Under the pieces are notes generated by a model, which ran no database searches, was not told the origin of the DNA, and worked only from the letters and a program-made list of their open reading frames with translations. Made by a program: the position numbers and the translations under genes. From contig NZ_LXYG01000020.1 in NCBI RefSeq assembly GCF_001650905.1, forward strand, positions 62,001-126,000: a DNA stretch of 64,000 nucleotides, given 5' to 3'. Position 1 is the first letter of the stretch. The number at the start of each line of letters is the position of its first letter. The DNA is from Balneola sp. EhC07 (GTDB lineage: Bacteria; Bacteroidota; Rhodothermia; Balneolales; Balneolaceae). Positions 28,144 to 38,600 of this stretch are shown here, piece by piece.

Positions 28144-31100
28144 ACGATATAACCGGTATCACTATCTTTATTGTTGTCCCTTCCATCAAACGGGACTGAA
28201 TATCTAATGTCCCTTTCAATGTTTCGATTCGCTCTTTCATACCTAAGAAACCCAAACTAGAAATTTTCTTTTGTTTTTCAACGAACCCTCTTCCATCGTC
28301 CCAGATAATTGCTTTAACAGAATTTGTTCTTTTTTTCACGATTACAGTTGCCTCTGAAGCATTCGAATGTTTTAAAATATTATTTGTTGCTTCTTGTATA
28401 ACTCTATAAAAATTGATTTCCTTATCCTTAGCGATAGCGTTATCTATATTATCCACATGATAACTCCATTCTATCTGAGTAGAGTTCTGTAATTGTTCAG
28501 CTAAATTATTCAAAGCTTCTGTTAATCCAAATCTTTCTAAATGCACAGGCCTGAGTGCATGGGAAATATTTCGAACATCCTGAATTGAAATTTCTGCACT
28601 TTTAGTAATGTGCAGGAGTTCTTCGGTAATTTGTTTAGGATCATTTACTTGATTTTTAGCTAACTCAACTCTGTTCTTAATTACAAGTATTTGTTGTCCT
28701 AGTCCATCATGTAGTTCAGACGCTATTCGCCTTCTCTCTGATTCCTGTGATTCTATTAATTGTTCTGTAAATCTTTTTTGGCGCTCATTTTCACTCGTTA
28801 GGTTTTCAACTCTTCGATAATAAACAAAACCAACTGCTCCAATAATCAGTAAACTAATCAAAGCATAAAACCAACCCGTATTCCAGAAAGGAGGAGTCAC
28901 TGTAATATCTAAAGAAGCTCCTACATTATTCCATACACCATCTGAGTTACTTGCGATTACTTTAAATGTATAATCTCCCGGTGGAATTTTAGAATATAAA
29001 GCTTGCCTTCTGTTTCCAACCTCAATCCAATTATCATTCAATCCTTCCAGCATAAACTTAAAACGTGTTCTTTCCGGTTTATCAAAATTAATTGCGGTAT
29101 ACCTTATGTCAAGAAATGATTCATCATGCTGTAACTCAATAGTATTTGTAATTGGAATATCATCCTTAACACCTTTTATATGTTCTATATAAACAGGAGG
29201 TTTAATAGTATTTATTTTAACATCTCTGGTAGATACTACAGCTACACCCCCAACAGTAGGGAAATAAATGTTGCCCGATGAATCCTGAACTAAATTGGGT
29301 TGAAAACCACCGTTCGTTTCTACCGAGATCATTCCATCCTCCTCACCGTAAGAAATTGATTGAACTGAGTTACTTTTGCCATCGCAAAAAGACGAAGCCG
29401 AAGATATTGGAACCCTGAAAATCCCCCGGTTGCTGCCCATCCAAAAGTTTTCGTTTTCATCTTTTACTAAATGAGAAACGATATTGTCAAAAAGCCCATG
29501 TTGAGTTGTAATATTACAAACCTCTCCATCTTTTAGTCTGAATAATCCATTTCCGTAGCTACCCATCCATAAATCTCCCTCTACACCTTCATAAATTGCT
29601 CGGATATATGGTTCGTTCTCCAATTTATTCTCTGATTTCGGTTGCAAACTTACATGAGTAATTTCTTCGTTCTTAATTTTATTTAATCCTGAAATAGTCC
29701 CCACCCATAAAATCCCATTAGAGTCTTCGTAAATAGATCTAACGTCATTACTGGAAAGTCCCTCTCCAATGGAAAAGTGTTTGTACCCTACTTCATCATA
29801 TTTAAATAATCCGTTTAAAGCTCCGATCCATATATTTTCCTTCGAATCTTCCAGCATTGAGGAAATCACAAATCCATTAAACCCGTCGTCTGAAGTAATT
29901 TTTTTACCAGGGACAGCAAGATCAGTAGAATTAATCCTATACAATTCCTCTGCACCAAACCAAACACGGTTTTTGGAGTCCTCGAATATTGACCACACAC
30001 AAAGATTTGGTAAATGAGTATTAACAACCGAATATGTTAGTTTATTTTTGCTCCACCCATAAATTCCACCACAATTAGTTGAAAATAAACTACGTCCATC
30101 ACTTAGCTGGCTGAGTGAAAGCATAATGTCATTTTCGAATCCCTCATCTTTTCCAATAGTACTAATATTAGAAGGCTTTGCTGAAAACACTCCCTCTCCT
30201 AAGGTGCCTAGCCAAAAAGTTCCCTGATTATCTTTAAAAATTTTCGTGTAGTTGATCTCATGATCGGTATTTATAGGATTAAATTCCTCAAAACGATCCC
30301 CTTTCCACCTGCTTATGCCATTATAAGTAGTTACCCAAAAAGTACTATCCTGATCTACAAAAAGTCTTTTAATGAAATTTGAAGTGAGTCCATCTTTTAT
30401 ATCAAAAAAAGTAAGCTCTTTATTTTCATATTTAGCTAACCCATGCCTGGCTGTAGCTATATAAATGATACCGGAGTTTTTCGGGTATTCCTTTACATCT
30501 ATAATTTCACTTCCAAGTAAAGAATTAAAGTCTTTTATAAGGATTATTGAATCATTTAAAGTATGCATGATCTTATTCTCATATCCTAAAAGAACTCCCG
30601 TAGTATCTTCACGCACTTTTTGGACAAGCTCTTCTCTATCAATCATTTTCGTTTCTATAAATGAATCTCCGTTATAGAAATAAGGAGTCCCATCTGCCAA
30701 AATCCAAATCCTGTCCGCTTTGTCTTCGAGCACTCGTTTAGGATTTATAATTTGTCCTGTTTTATTTATTTGATGAGTTTTGAATTTTCCATCTTTGTAT
30801 TCGGCAAAACCACTTTCTGTGCTTATCCAGATCTTACCTGTTCTGTCTTCATGTAAGTTTAGTATCCGGTCTGATACCAATCCCTCTGAGTTTGATCTAT
30901 TGAAAGTTGTAAATGAGTTTCCGTCAAAACGGACAAGACCTCCAAATGTAGCCAGCCAGATATACCCATCTCTGGTTTGAATAATGTCGTTTACTGAACT
31001 TTGTGGTAGCCCTTCTTTTAAACCAAATTTTGTGATCACATAATTATCTGAATGTGATATTTGAGAAAATAAGAAATGCGGAAATGCTGTTAACAGAATG

Positions 31101-31144
31101 CAAAATATTACCAATATTATAGGTTGTATACGTATTGATATCAT
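28127..31144 (-). CDS. Two-component sensor kinase with periplasmic Reg_prop propeller and Y_Y_Y domain (sensor kinase 1)
   Basis: 1005 residues. Signal peptide 1-28; Reg_prop beta-propeller repeats about 30-640 (GYIWLATFGGL, GILWVGTISGLNK and similar blades); Y_Y_Y domain about 665-750; transmembrane helix about 757-777; HisKA_3 dimerisation domain with phospho-accepting His in ELHDGLGQ near 812; HATPase near 890-1000 (NILKHSN, DDGRGF). It senses an extracytoplasmic ligand and phosphorylates the LuxR-type partner encoded immediately downstream. In Bacteroidota, similar sensors respond to glycans or other polymers; the ligand here is unknown. A 110-bp stretch around the His box is identical to the paralogue at 31986-34982. 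A copy of the 40-bp element lies 146 bp upstream. Confidence 0.93.
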   Translation of the reverse strand: MISIRIQPIILVIFCILLTAFPHFLFSQISHSDNYVITKFGLKEGLPQSSVNDIIQTRDGYIWLATFGGLVRFDGNSFTTFNRSNSEGLVSDRILNLHEDRTGKIWISTESGFAEYKDGKFKTHQINKTGQIINPKRVLEDKADRIWILADGTPYFYNGDSFIETKMIDREELVQKVREDTTGVLLGYENKIMHTLNDSIILIKDFNSLLGSEIIDVKEYPKNSGIIYIATARHGLAKYENKELTFFDIKDGLTSNFIKRLFVDQDSTFWVTTYNGISRWKGDRFEEFNPINTDHEINYTKIFKDNQGTFWLGTLGEGVFSAKPSNISTIGKDEGFENDIMLSLSQLSDGRSLFSTNCGGIYGWSKNKLTYSVVNTHLPNLCVWSIFEDSKNRVWFGAEELYRINSTDLAVPGKKITSDDGFNGFVISSMLEDSKENIWIGALNGLFKYDEVGYKHFSIGEGLSSNDVRSIYEDSNGILWVGTISGLNKIKNEEITHVSLQPKSENKLENEPYIRAIYEGVEGDLWMGSYGNGLFRLKDGEVCNITTQHGLFDNIVSHLVKDENENFWMGSNRGIFRVPISSASSFCDGKSNSVQSISYGEEDGMISVETNGGFQPNLVQDSSGNIYFPTVGGVAVVSTRDVKINTIKPPVYIEHIKGVKDDIPITNTIELQHDESFLDIRYTAINFDKPERTRFKFMLEGLNDNWIEVGNRRQALYSKIPPGDYTFKVIASNSDGVWNNVGASLDITVTPPFWNTGWFYALISLLIIGAVGFVYYRRVENLTSENERQKRFTEQLIESQESERRRIASELHDGLGQQILVIKNRVELAKNQVNDPKQITEELLHITKSAEISIQDVRNISHALRPVHLERFGLTEALNNLAEQLQNSTQIEWSYHVDNIDNAIAKDKEINFYRVIQEATNNILKHSNASEATVIVKKRTNSVKAIIWDDGRGFVEKQKKISSLGFLGMKERIETLKGTLDIQSRLMEGTTIKIVIPVISYEKKD
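28713..28822 (-). repeat. 110-bp identical segment shared by the two sensor kinases, copy in kinase 1
   Basis: Bases 28713-28822 match 32560-32669 at every position, including third codon positions, while flanking DNA is clearly diverged. It encodes the linker after the membrane helix and the first half of the HisKA_3 helix up to the start of the His box. Confidence 0.9.
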
Positions 31145-31227
31145 CTCAAAAACGCTTTCGTATAAAATCGTTTTGTTTTTTTCATGACCTCCCTATTAAT
31201 TGAACTTTGTAAAGCTTTTAATCAGTG

Positions 31228-31235
31228 CAAAGTTA
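31228..31235 (-). promoter_or_regulatory. Possible Bacteroidota-type -7 promoter element for sensor kinase 1
   Basis: TAACTTTG on the minus strand fits TAnnTTTG. It lies 84 bp before the ATG and 55 bp downstream of the 40-bp element copy 4. No matching -33 TTTG was found, so this is tentative. Confidence 0.3.
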
Positions 31236-31290
31236 ACCCTGTACTCTTATGTACTTTGATATAATATTACTCTTGCAAGGCCATTTTACA

Positions 31291-31330
31291 ATAGGAAGGA
31301 GTGCTCAATTTAATAGGTATAAGTACCTAT
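31291..31330 (-). promoter_or_regulatory. 40-bp regulatory element, copy 4
   Basis: 36 of 40 bases match copy 1, with the block GGAAGGAGTGCTCAA and the dyad TAGGTA-TAAG-TACCTA intact. It lies just after the LuxR-type regulator gene of pair 2 and 146 bp before sensor kinase 1. Confidence 0.7.
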
Positions 31331-31336
31331 ATAAAA

Positions 31337-31993
31337 TTAGAACCCTGAGCTATGCTCAACGGCAAATTTCAGAAGGGCGTGTGCTCCGCTTAGATCGAGC
31401 TTATTACAAATATTACTTCGGTGATTTTGAACAGTTTTAATACTAATGTTCAGTTCTTCAGCAATTTCCTGATTGGTTTTCATCATAGCTACCATTCTGA
31501 GCATATTTTTTTCAGAAGGAGTAAGTAAACTTATACCTGATTTGTCGGTGGCTGAACTTGCTAATCTATTATTTCGCTTTATTAAAAAATCAGAGATCTC
31601 AGGACTTAAATAGTAACTCCCTTTTACAACCGTGTGTATACAGTTTATGATTTCTGAAACTGTATTTTCTTTCAGAACATATCCTTTTACACCGATATCC
31701 ATCGACTTATTGAATAAAGATTCATCTTTGAACATGGTTAGAAAAATGACGTCAATATTGATCGATTCATTTTGAACTTGTTTCGCCACATCGAAACCTG
31801 ACATTTTAGGCATTTCAATATCAAGTATAGCGATCTGAGGTTTTTGTTCACGAATGAATTCCAAGGCCTGTTCACCATTCTCAGCTTCATAAGTTTCTAT
31901 ATTCGGCTCTGAATCCAGCACTTGTTTTAATCCTTTTCGGATAAGAGCATGATCATCTGCAATAACAATTAATATTTTATTTTCCTTATTCAT
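31337..31993 (-). CDS. NarL/FixJ-type response regulator (REC plus LuxR HTH), partner of sensor kinase 2
   Basis: 218 residues from the ATG at 31991-31993; a TTG one codon earlier is also possible. REC domain with the IADDH acidic pair, phospho-acceptor Asp in AILDIEMPKMSG near 58, Lys in YVLKEN, and a LuxR HTH near 150-212 (LTPSEKNMLRM, IAEELNISIKTVQNHRS). The ATG lies within the last codons of sensor kinase 2 (8-bp overlap), so translation is coupled. The recognition helix IAxELNISIKTVQNHRSNIC is almost identical to that of the paralogue at 27493-28143, so both should bind the same DNA sites. It probably controls local genes through the TAGGTA dyads. Confidence 0.93.
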   Translation of the reverse strand: MNKENKILIVIADDHALIRKGLKQVLDSEPNIETYEAENGEQALEFIREQKPQIAILDIEMPKMSGFDVAKQVQNESINIDVIFLTMFKDESLFNKSMDIGVKGYVLKENTVSEIINCIHTVVKGSYYLSPEISDFLIKRNNRLASSATDKSGISLLTPSEKNMLRMVAMMKTNQEIAEELNISIKTVQNHRSNICNKLDLSGAHALLKFAVEHSSGF

Positions 31994-34982
31994 CAATAGG
32001 GATTTCGATCTTAATTGTAGTTCCTTTCCTAGTTACAGATTGTATATCAATGTTACCACCGAGCGACTGAATGCGTTCTCGCATCCCTAAAAACCCAAGG
32101 CCTTCTGATATACCGTTCGCTTTTAAATCAAAGCCTTTTCCATCATCCCATATTGTAACTGAGATAGTATTTTCTGTTCTTTTTATCAATACTGAAGCCT
32201 CTTCGGCTGAAGAATGTTTTATAATATTTTTTACCCCTTCCTGAATTACCCGATAAAAATGAATCTCCTTATTTTCATGGATTGCTCCGTCAACATCATC
32301 AATATGGTAACTCCATTCAATTGAAATCGTGTCTTGAAGTTCTGCGCAAAGATTTTCGATAGCTTCGGTTAAACCAAATTTTTCTAAATGTACAGGTCGA
32401 AGACCATGTGAAATACTTCGAACTTCGCTTATTGAGATTACCGCACTTTGCATAATCTCATCAAGTTCACCCTCTAATTCAATTTTATTTCCGCTTTTCT
32501 TTTTAGCCAATTCTAGTCTGTTTTTGATAACAAGTATCTGTTGACCTAACCCATCATGCAGTTCAGACGCTATTCGCCTTCTCTCTGATTCCTGTGATTC
32601 TATTAATTGTTCTGTAAATCTTTTTTGGCGCTCATTTTCACTCGTTAGGTTTTCAACTCTTCGATAATAGAAAAGTCCAACTCCGCCAATTACCAACAAA
32701 CAAATAATAGAATAGAACCACGCTGTATTCCAGAAAGGAGGAGTTACTATAACATCCAATGAAGCTCCTTCATCATTCCAAAACCCATCGTTATTGCTTG
32801 CTATAACCCTGAATTTATATTCTCCCGGGGGAATTTTAGAATATAAAGCTTCTCTTCTGTTTCCAACTTCAATCCAATTATCATTCAACCCTTCTAAGCG
32901 ATACCGGAATTTTACCTTATCGGGGTTTGTAAAATTAATTGCGCTATATTGAATTTCCAAGAAGGCTTCATTATGAGATAGCTGAATGTTTTTATTTTCT
33001 TTTAGTTCGCCTTCACTTGTCCTGACGCTTTCGATATATATAGGAGGCGGAACCTTATTTACTTCAACCTCTTTTATTGAGACTTTAGCAACACCTGCTA
33101 CTGTTGGTAACAAAAAGTCCCCGTTTTCTTCTACTATGTAGCTAGGCTGAAATCCACCATTCGTTTCAGGTGAGTTCATTCCATCAACACTTCCATATGA
33201 GTACGAAACAATCTCATCCTGTTCCCCATCAGCTACTTTATTCAAGTTCTCTCTGCTAACTCTATGAATTCCACGGTTACTGCCCATCCAAAAATTGCCC
33301 TCATCATCTTCTATAATATGCGAGGATGTGTTATCAAACAATCCTTGTTCTGTAGTGAAACGAAATACTTCCTCATTTTTTATTCTGAATAAACCATCTC
33401 CATATGTTCCAATCCAATAGATACCATCAATATCTTTATGTATGGTCCGAATATTAGGTTGATCCATAAATTCAGATCCCGATTCATCTACTAAAGGTAT
33501 TCTGGAAACTTTGTAATCTTTGATTGTATGTAAACCCCCATTAGTACCTACCCACATTGTTCCATCATCATCCTCAAACATTACTCTTGAATCACTGTAG
33601 TATAACCCATCTGCTTCTGTAACCTTCCTAATCAGTTTGGTTCCATCATAAATATAAATTCCTTGAGAAGAAGCTACCCAAACGTATCCATTACTGTGCT
33701 CTGTAATAGCAAATACAGCATAACCATCAAATCCTTGCTCCAACCCAAATTTAGTTACAGGTTTTCCGTACTCATTAGCCATATAAGGTTCACCTGATCC
33801 GAACCACATCCTGCCCCGGGAATCCTGAAATACGGACCAATAACAACCTATTGGCAAATAATCATGTACTTTTGAAAGTGTAGCTTGCCCATTCTCCCAC
33901 TCATAAATGCCTGTACAATTAGTTGAAAACAACATTTTCCCGTTATCAATTCGCGTTATTGATAGCATCTTTTCATTATCTAAACCAACTTTTTTATCAA
34001 TCATTGAAATAAACTTTTTTCGAAACCTGAATAAGCCATCTCCATCTGTACCAATCCAATAATTTCCTTCGTTATCATGAAGAATAGATTTAATTCGAAT
34101 ATTTGATTGCTTTCCGAATGGTTCAAACGGGACAAAATTATTCTCTTCCTTTACTGCTATTCCTTCTGCAGTAATTGCATACTGATTATTGAAATCATCG
34201 ACCTCTAAATCTAAAAAATGGTTATATGGGAGAAGATAAATCTCTTTTTGTGTAAGATTACCTTCGTGTTCATACTCAATGATTTTATTCTGTGTACCAA
34301 CTAAAATTGTACGGTCTTTAGTAGGATGGTTCCTGACATAACTATGAGCTGAACTTTCATTAGGTATATTATTGTACACTAATACTGGAGATCCGTTAAA
34401 AATTCTGTACAGATTTTTATTTAAGCTATACCAACTACCATCAGAACTATTGAGTGCACTTTTAATAATTTCTCCTTCAGCAGTTGGAAGTACTGATTCG
34501 AGATCATCGCCGTTAAACTTAAACGACTTGTCAAAGGTATTAATCCACATCGAGCCATCATTACTTTCAATAAAATTTAAGGGTCCTTGAATTCCATCAG
34601 CAATTTTGAAGCTTTTACATTTACCATCTTTAAACCTGGTAACTATTGTATTCATTGTTGAAGGCAACAACCAAATACTGTTATCAGATGAAATAAATAA
34701 ATCATAGAATTCATCAGAGATCAGGCATGGTGTATTAATAAGATTAAATGTTTTAAAATTTTTCCCGTCAAATCTTACCAGCCCTGAAAATGTAGCTATC
34801 CAGATATATCCATCATTTGATTGTTCAATCGCATTAATAGAGTTTTGAGGAAGGCCATCTTCCATACCGAAATGCGTAACTACATAGTCTTCAGAATTAG
34901 GAATCTGAGAAAATAATGAAATTTGCGAAAGCCCTTGAATAAGCAGAATTGATAAAAGAAAAACTGACAACTGTCGCATCAT
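31986..34982 (-). CDS. Two-component sensor kinase with Reg_prop propeller and Y_Y_Y domain (sensor kinase 2)
   Basis: 998 residues with the same architecture as sensor kinase 1: signal peptide (about 1-26), Reg_prop propeller about 30-630 (GYIWIATFSGLVR, GTMWVGTNGGLH blades), Y_Y_Y about 665-745, membrane helix about 752-772, HisKA_3 with His in ELHDGLGQ near 809, HATPase about 885-995 (KNIIKHS, DDGKGF). The periplasmic parts of the two kinases differ far more than their His-box regions, which suggests different ligands but overlapping output. It is downstream of giant gene 2 and the 138-aa gene on the same strand, with 168 bp before the ATG. No copy of the 40-bp element precedes it. Confidence 0.93.
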   Translation of the reverse strand: MMRQLSVFLLSILLIQGLSQISLFSQIPNSEDYVVTHFGMEDGLPQNSINAIEQSNDGYIWIATFSGLVRFDGKNFKTFNLINTPCLISDEFYDLFISSDNSIWLLPSTMNTIVTRFKDGKCKSFKIADGIQGPLNFIESNDGSMWINTFDKSFKFNGDDLESVLPTAEGEIIKSALNSSDGSWYSLNKNLYRIFNGSPVLVYNNIPNESSAHSYVRNHPTKDRTILVGTQNKIIEYEHEGNLTQKEIYLLPYNHFLDLEVDDFNNQYAITAEGIAVKEENNFVPFEPFGKQSNIRIKSILHDNEGNYWIGTDGDGLFRFRKKFISMIDKKVGLDNEKMLSITRIDNGKMLFSTNCTGIYEWENGQATLSKVHDYLPIGCYWSVFQDSRGRMWFGSGEPYMANEYGKPVTKFGLEQGFDGYAVFAITEHSNGYVWVASSQGIYIYDGTKLIRKVTEADGLYYSDSRVMFEDDDGTMWVGTNGGLHTIKDYKVSRIPLVDESGSEFMDQPNIRTIHKDIDGIYWIGTYGDGLFRIKNEEVFRFTTEQGLFDNTSSHIIEDDEGNFWMGSNRGIHRVSRENLNKVADGEQDEIVSYSYGSVDGMNSPETNGGFQPSYIVEENGDFLLPTVAGVAKVSIKEVEVNKVPPPIYIESVRTSEGELKENKNIQLSHNEAFLEIQYSAINFTNPDKVKFRYRLEGLNDNWIEVGNRREALYSKIPPGEYKFRVIASNNDGFWNDEGASLDVIVTPPFWNTAWFYSIICLLVIGGVGLFYYRRVENLTSENERQKRFTEQLIESQESERRRIASELHDGLGQQILVIKNRLELAKKKSGNKIELEGELDEIMQSAVISISEVRSISHGLRPVHLEKFGLTEAIENLCAELQDTISIEWSYHIDDVDGAIHENKEIHFYRVIQEGVKNIIKHSSAEEASVLIKRTENTISVTIWDDGKGFDLKANGISEGLGFLGMRERIQSLGGNIDIQSVTRKGTTIKIEIPIDE
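32560..32669 (-). repeat. 110-bp identical segment shared by the two sensor kinases, copy in kinase 2
   Basis: Identical to 28713-28822. It covers the post-membrane linker and the start of the HisKA_3 helix. Confidence 0.9.
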
Positions 34983-35150
34983 AGAAAAAGTTTTCAGAAG
35001 ATAATTAAGAGAAACTCAAATACAAACTAAAACCCTAATCAGCTGATCAATACCACATTTTATTTCTTATTAATACGAATTGAGAAATACCGAATTCACC
35101 CAGCGAGACCATTATCACCAGGGATTCTAAAAAAGGCTTGAAGGAAATTT

Positions 35151-35567
35151 TTAATCTAACTCATCATTCTTATTACCACGTAATTTTTTATAAGCGTATG
35201 CTCCACCGGCAGCTGCAAGTAAGCCTAATCCTCCATCAATCGGAGCCTGGGCAGGATCTCCGGGAAGTCCGGGTTGAGCTAGTACCAATTCGGTAAAGAT
35301 TAACAAGTTTATCAATAGAACAGAACAACGCATTCCGAATTTTTTCACCAATTGAATCATGTCTTTTTTCTTTTCTTTTTGAGTTTTTTTTGAATGATGT
35401 ATCAGACATATCTGACAATACTTTATATAATCCGGATCACCAGGAATCGAATTAAGCTGAACTATTAAGCCTTTAATAGGATGTTCGGCACCTTCTTTGA
35501 CTTTGCAACTATTGCAACAATCATTTTCTATTGAGATGGACTTCAGTATACTTTCAAGTGTTTTCAT
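35151..35567 (-). CDS. Composite small protein: zinc-knuckle-like N-half plus signal-peptide/PID-CTERM-like C-half
   Basis: 138 residues in one open frame. Residues 1-69 resemble the 76-aa protein at 3440-3670: Cys18-x2-Cys21, EG...HPI, Cys51-x2-Cys54, basic tail. Residues 70-97 form a typical signal peptide (Met70 or Met79 to VLA). Residues 98-138 are a mature peptide with Pro109-Ile110-Asp111, a glycine/alanine-rich hydrophobic stretch and a basic end (KKLRG), the layout of PID-CTERM sorting signals. The C-half is identical over 35 residues to the 65-aa protein at 45657-45854. Started at Met70 (35360) the product would be 69 aa, close to that paralogue. So this may be one membrane-spanning protein with a cytoplasmic zinc-binding head, or two products from nested starts. 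It follows giant gene 2 after a 15-bp inverted repeat. Confidence 0.7.
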   Translation of the reverse strand: MKTLESILKSISIENDCCNSCKVKEGAEHPIKGLIVQLNSIPGDPDYIKYCQICLIHHSKKTQKEKKKDMIQLVKKFGMRCSVLLINLLIFTELVLAQPGLPGDPAQAPIDGGLGLLAAAGGAYAYKKLRGNKNDELD

Positions 35568-35589
35568 AATTGATATAGATGTAAGATTT

Positions 35590-35628
35590 AAGACCTTAGA
35601 TGTAGACTTCTTTTACATCTAAGGTCTT
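35590..35628. terminator. 15-bp perfect inverted repeat after giant gene 2
   Basis: AAGACCTTAGATGTA at 35590-35604 and its exact complement at 35614-35628, with a 9-nt loop. It lies 15 bp after the stop of giant gene 2 and 23 bp before the 138-aa gene. There is no clean T-tract on the minus strand, so it may be a leaky terminator, an mRNA processing or stability hairpin, or an attenuator. Confidence 0.55.
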
Positions 35629-35642
35629 GTGTCTAATGTCTT

Positions 35643-38600
35643 TTATTTAATAAGGGTTAATTTTTTTGTGATAACTGAGCTACCAGCCTGTAAACGATAT
35701 ATATACATGCCACTCGCTAAATTGGAAGCATCAAAATTTATAGTGTAACGACCGGCTGTTTTGTGTTCACCACGCATTAGTGTTGCAACTTTTCTGCCGA
35801 TAATATCAAATACTTCCAGAGTTACTTCCCCGTTTTCAGGAACTCCGTATCCAATAGTTGTAGTCGGGTTAAATGGATTCGGATAGTTTTGAGACAGCTC
35901 TACTATGACAGGAAGTTGTGCTTCCTCTTCATAGGAAACTGCTTCTCCGGCACTAATCTGAAGTATAAACCTACTCTCATTATCCGATTTCGATTTCATT
36001 ACTTTAGGCCCTCCTCTTTGAATAGGAATCAGGTTTCTAACATCAATAGATTTTGATCTTTTTTCATGATTTACAACAAATGTAATCTCTGCAACATCAT
36101 TAAGATCATATTGTTCATCTTCTTGTTGATCAAAAAGTATGAGACTCCAACTTTCGGGCAGTTTATTCAGTTCCCATGATAAAGTTATTTCAGTTTGTGT
36201 TTTAGAGGTATCAGAGATACTCAGATCCACATCAACAGGCAGCTCCCACATTCCGGAAAGGTGATCGGGCAAAGCATTAATATCCAATTGTGTGTTTTCC
36301 TCGTCAACTTCCAGAGGAAAAGAACTGAATAAGCTTAAATATTCACTGGAAAGAGGTTGAAGTTTATAGGCATCATATTGGTCTTTTTCAGGAACCGCAT
36401 CTTTATAAAACAAAACTACTCCTTGTGAACTCATATCATCACTTTTAGCTTTGAGTTTTATTGTAGATGCTTCTGAGACTTTCATCAAATTACCACCTGA
36501 ATTTTTGGTGGAATCATTAATTGAAAATTCCGGTGAAGTTGAATGTGCTTTTATCCAAAAACCTTGCCATGGGGCTATCATCCCATTTTCTAAAGTTCCT
36601 GTAATACCGTTCCAACTCAGATAAGAACCATTTCCGTTGTTAGCTGAATCGCTCCAAACATAATAGGTCGCATCTATATTCTTTTTATTCCAACCGCTCT
36701 GTGCTCCCCAATTAATGGAAGTTCCATATGGGTTTCCAACCAGATTCCAACCGTCGTTTGCCATAACACCTGAATCTGTAAATGATACTGAAGGTGAAGC
36801 CTGACCATTAAACTTACTTGCGCTGTTTATTAGTTTTTTGGGAAAACCTTCCGGGTTCCCATCATTGTCATCATCAGAATAAACAAAAGTTAAAAATCCT
36901 GTACCGGACGCTGGCACTTCATTGGCATTGGTAATTGGTTGAAAAGATCTGGCTGATTCGCTCCATGTATAAACGTTGGAATTTCCATGAGAAACATCCG
37001 CTCCTGTAAAGCCCTGTGTCCATAAAGAATCTAATAAAGTTCCAAATGACGCTCCTGAAACTGGAGAACTTAGCATTCTCCAGCCTTCAGCTCCGGTAAT
37101 TATAAGTTCGTTGTATTTTGTTTCCTGTAATTTTGGATATCCTGACCCTTCTTCGATATACCAGGTATCAGTAAAATCAAATCCTGAAAAAGAATTTCTT
37201 TGCTTCATTTGAGCAGTTGTTAAGCCTGTTCCGTCAGCAGAAGAGGATTGCCCGGTGGTTTCTGTATCCCAATATGAATTCGTTACCGCGCCTGAGTTTT
37301 TCTCGCCAATCAAGCCTCCGTTTCCAGATGGCGCGGATACACTTCCTGTTCCGTAACTATTTTCGATAGTTCCACTTATTAACCTCGCTACTAATGCAGA
37401 TGCACCATAGTTAGAACTTGTAGCAGAAGCTGTTGAATAAGAATTTGTGACCAACCCATTAGATCCATTATAGTTTTCATTAGCTCCAACCAATCCTCCG
37501 GTATGATTGTATCCGGTAACTGTCCCTGTTGAATAACTATTTCTAATCTCAGAGTAATTAATTCCTACCAGCGCTCCTGTGTATTCATCTCCGGTTATAT
37601 CTGCATTTTCAAGAGCAATATTTTTAAGAATAGCATCGTGAGTAGCTCCAAATAAGCCTATAAAGTTGGAACTGCTTCTGTCTATGAAAAGACTTGAAAT
37701 TTTGAAACCATTTCCATCATAAGTACCGGAAAACTCATTCCCGGACCCGTTAGTACCAATTGGATTCCAGCCTGAATTTTGGTTGAATGGGGCTACGTTC
37801 ATGTCAATATCTGCTACCTGAATAAAATGGGCATCCATGAAATAACGTACGCTGTCTAAATGAACGGCTGTAGCTACTTTGTAAGGATTGGATTCAATCC
37901 CAAAACCACCACCCAATAATTCTTTTAATTCCTCATAACCGGGATGAGGTGTTTGTTCATTATTTTTTAAGTATGGATAGGCATAATACTCCTGTATTCC
38001 CCACACACCGGAAAAATCCCAGCCATTAAATGATGATTGGTCTTTCATTTGTTTAGTTGTGAGTCCGCTCCCTCCATTCGAGCTCGATCTTGTACTGGTC
38101 TCTGTATTCCAGTAACTGTTATTAACTGGTGTACCTTGTCTATAACTGATAAACCCTAAAGCCGAACTACTTACACCGGTAACTTTTCCGCTGGAAAAGC
38201 TATTTGTGATACTTCCAGAATAAGTTCTTCCGGCAAACCCTGCTACATAATTATTGTTTGTAGTAACTGACCCCGTGGCATAGCTGTTGGAGATTGTAGT
38301 TCTGTTTCCGTACCCAATAAAACCGCCTGCATAAACCCCATTGTTTACTAATACTTCAGATTCAGAATAAGATTGGCTTATATTGGTAGAAAATCCAGTT
38401 CCAATGAGCCCCCCAACCTCACTTCTACCGGATATTGATCCCGTAGAATGGCTATTGGTTACATTTCCATAATTAGCACGCCCTATTAACCCTCCTCCTC
38501 GAAATCCAGTCAAAGTAATGTTTACATTACTGAACGAACTATCAATATCAGCTCTAAAACTATATCCTGACAGCCCGCCTGTATCGTAATTTCCAACTAC

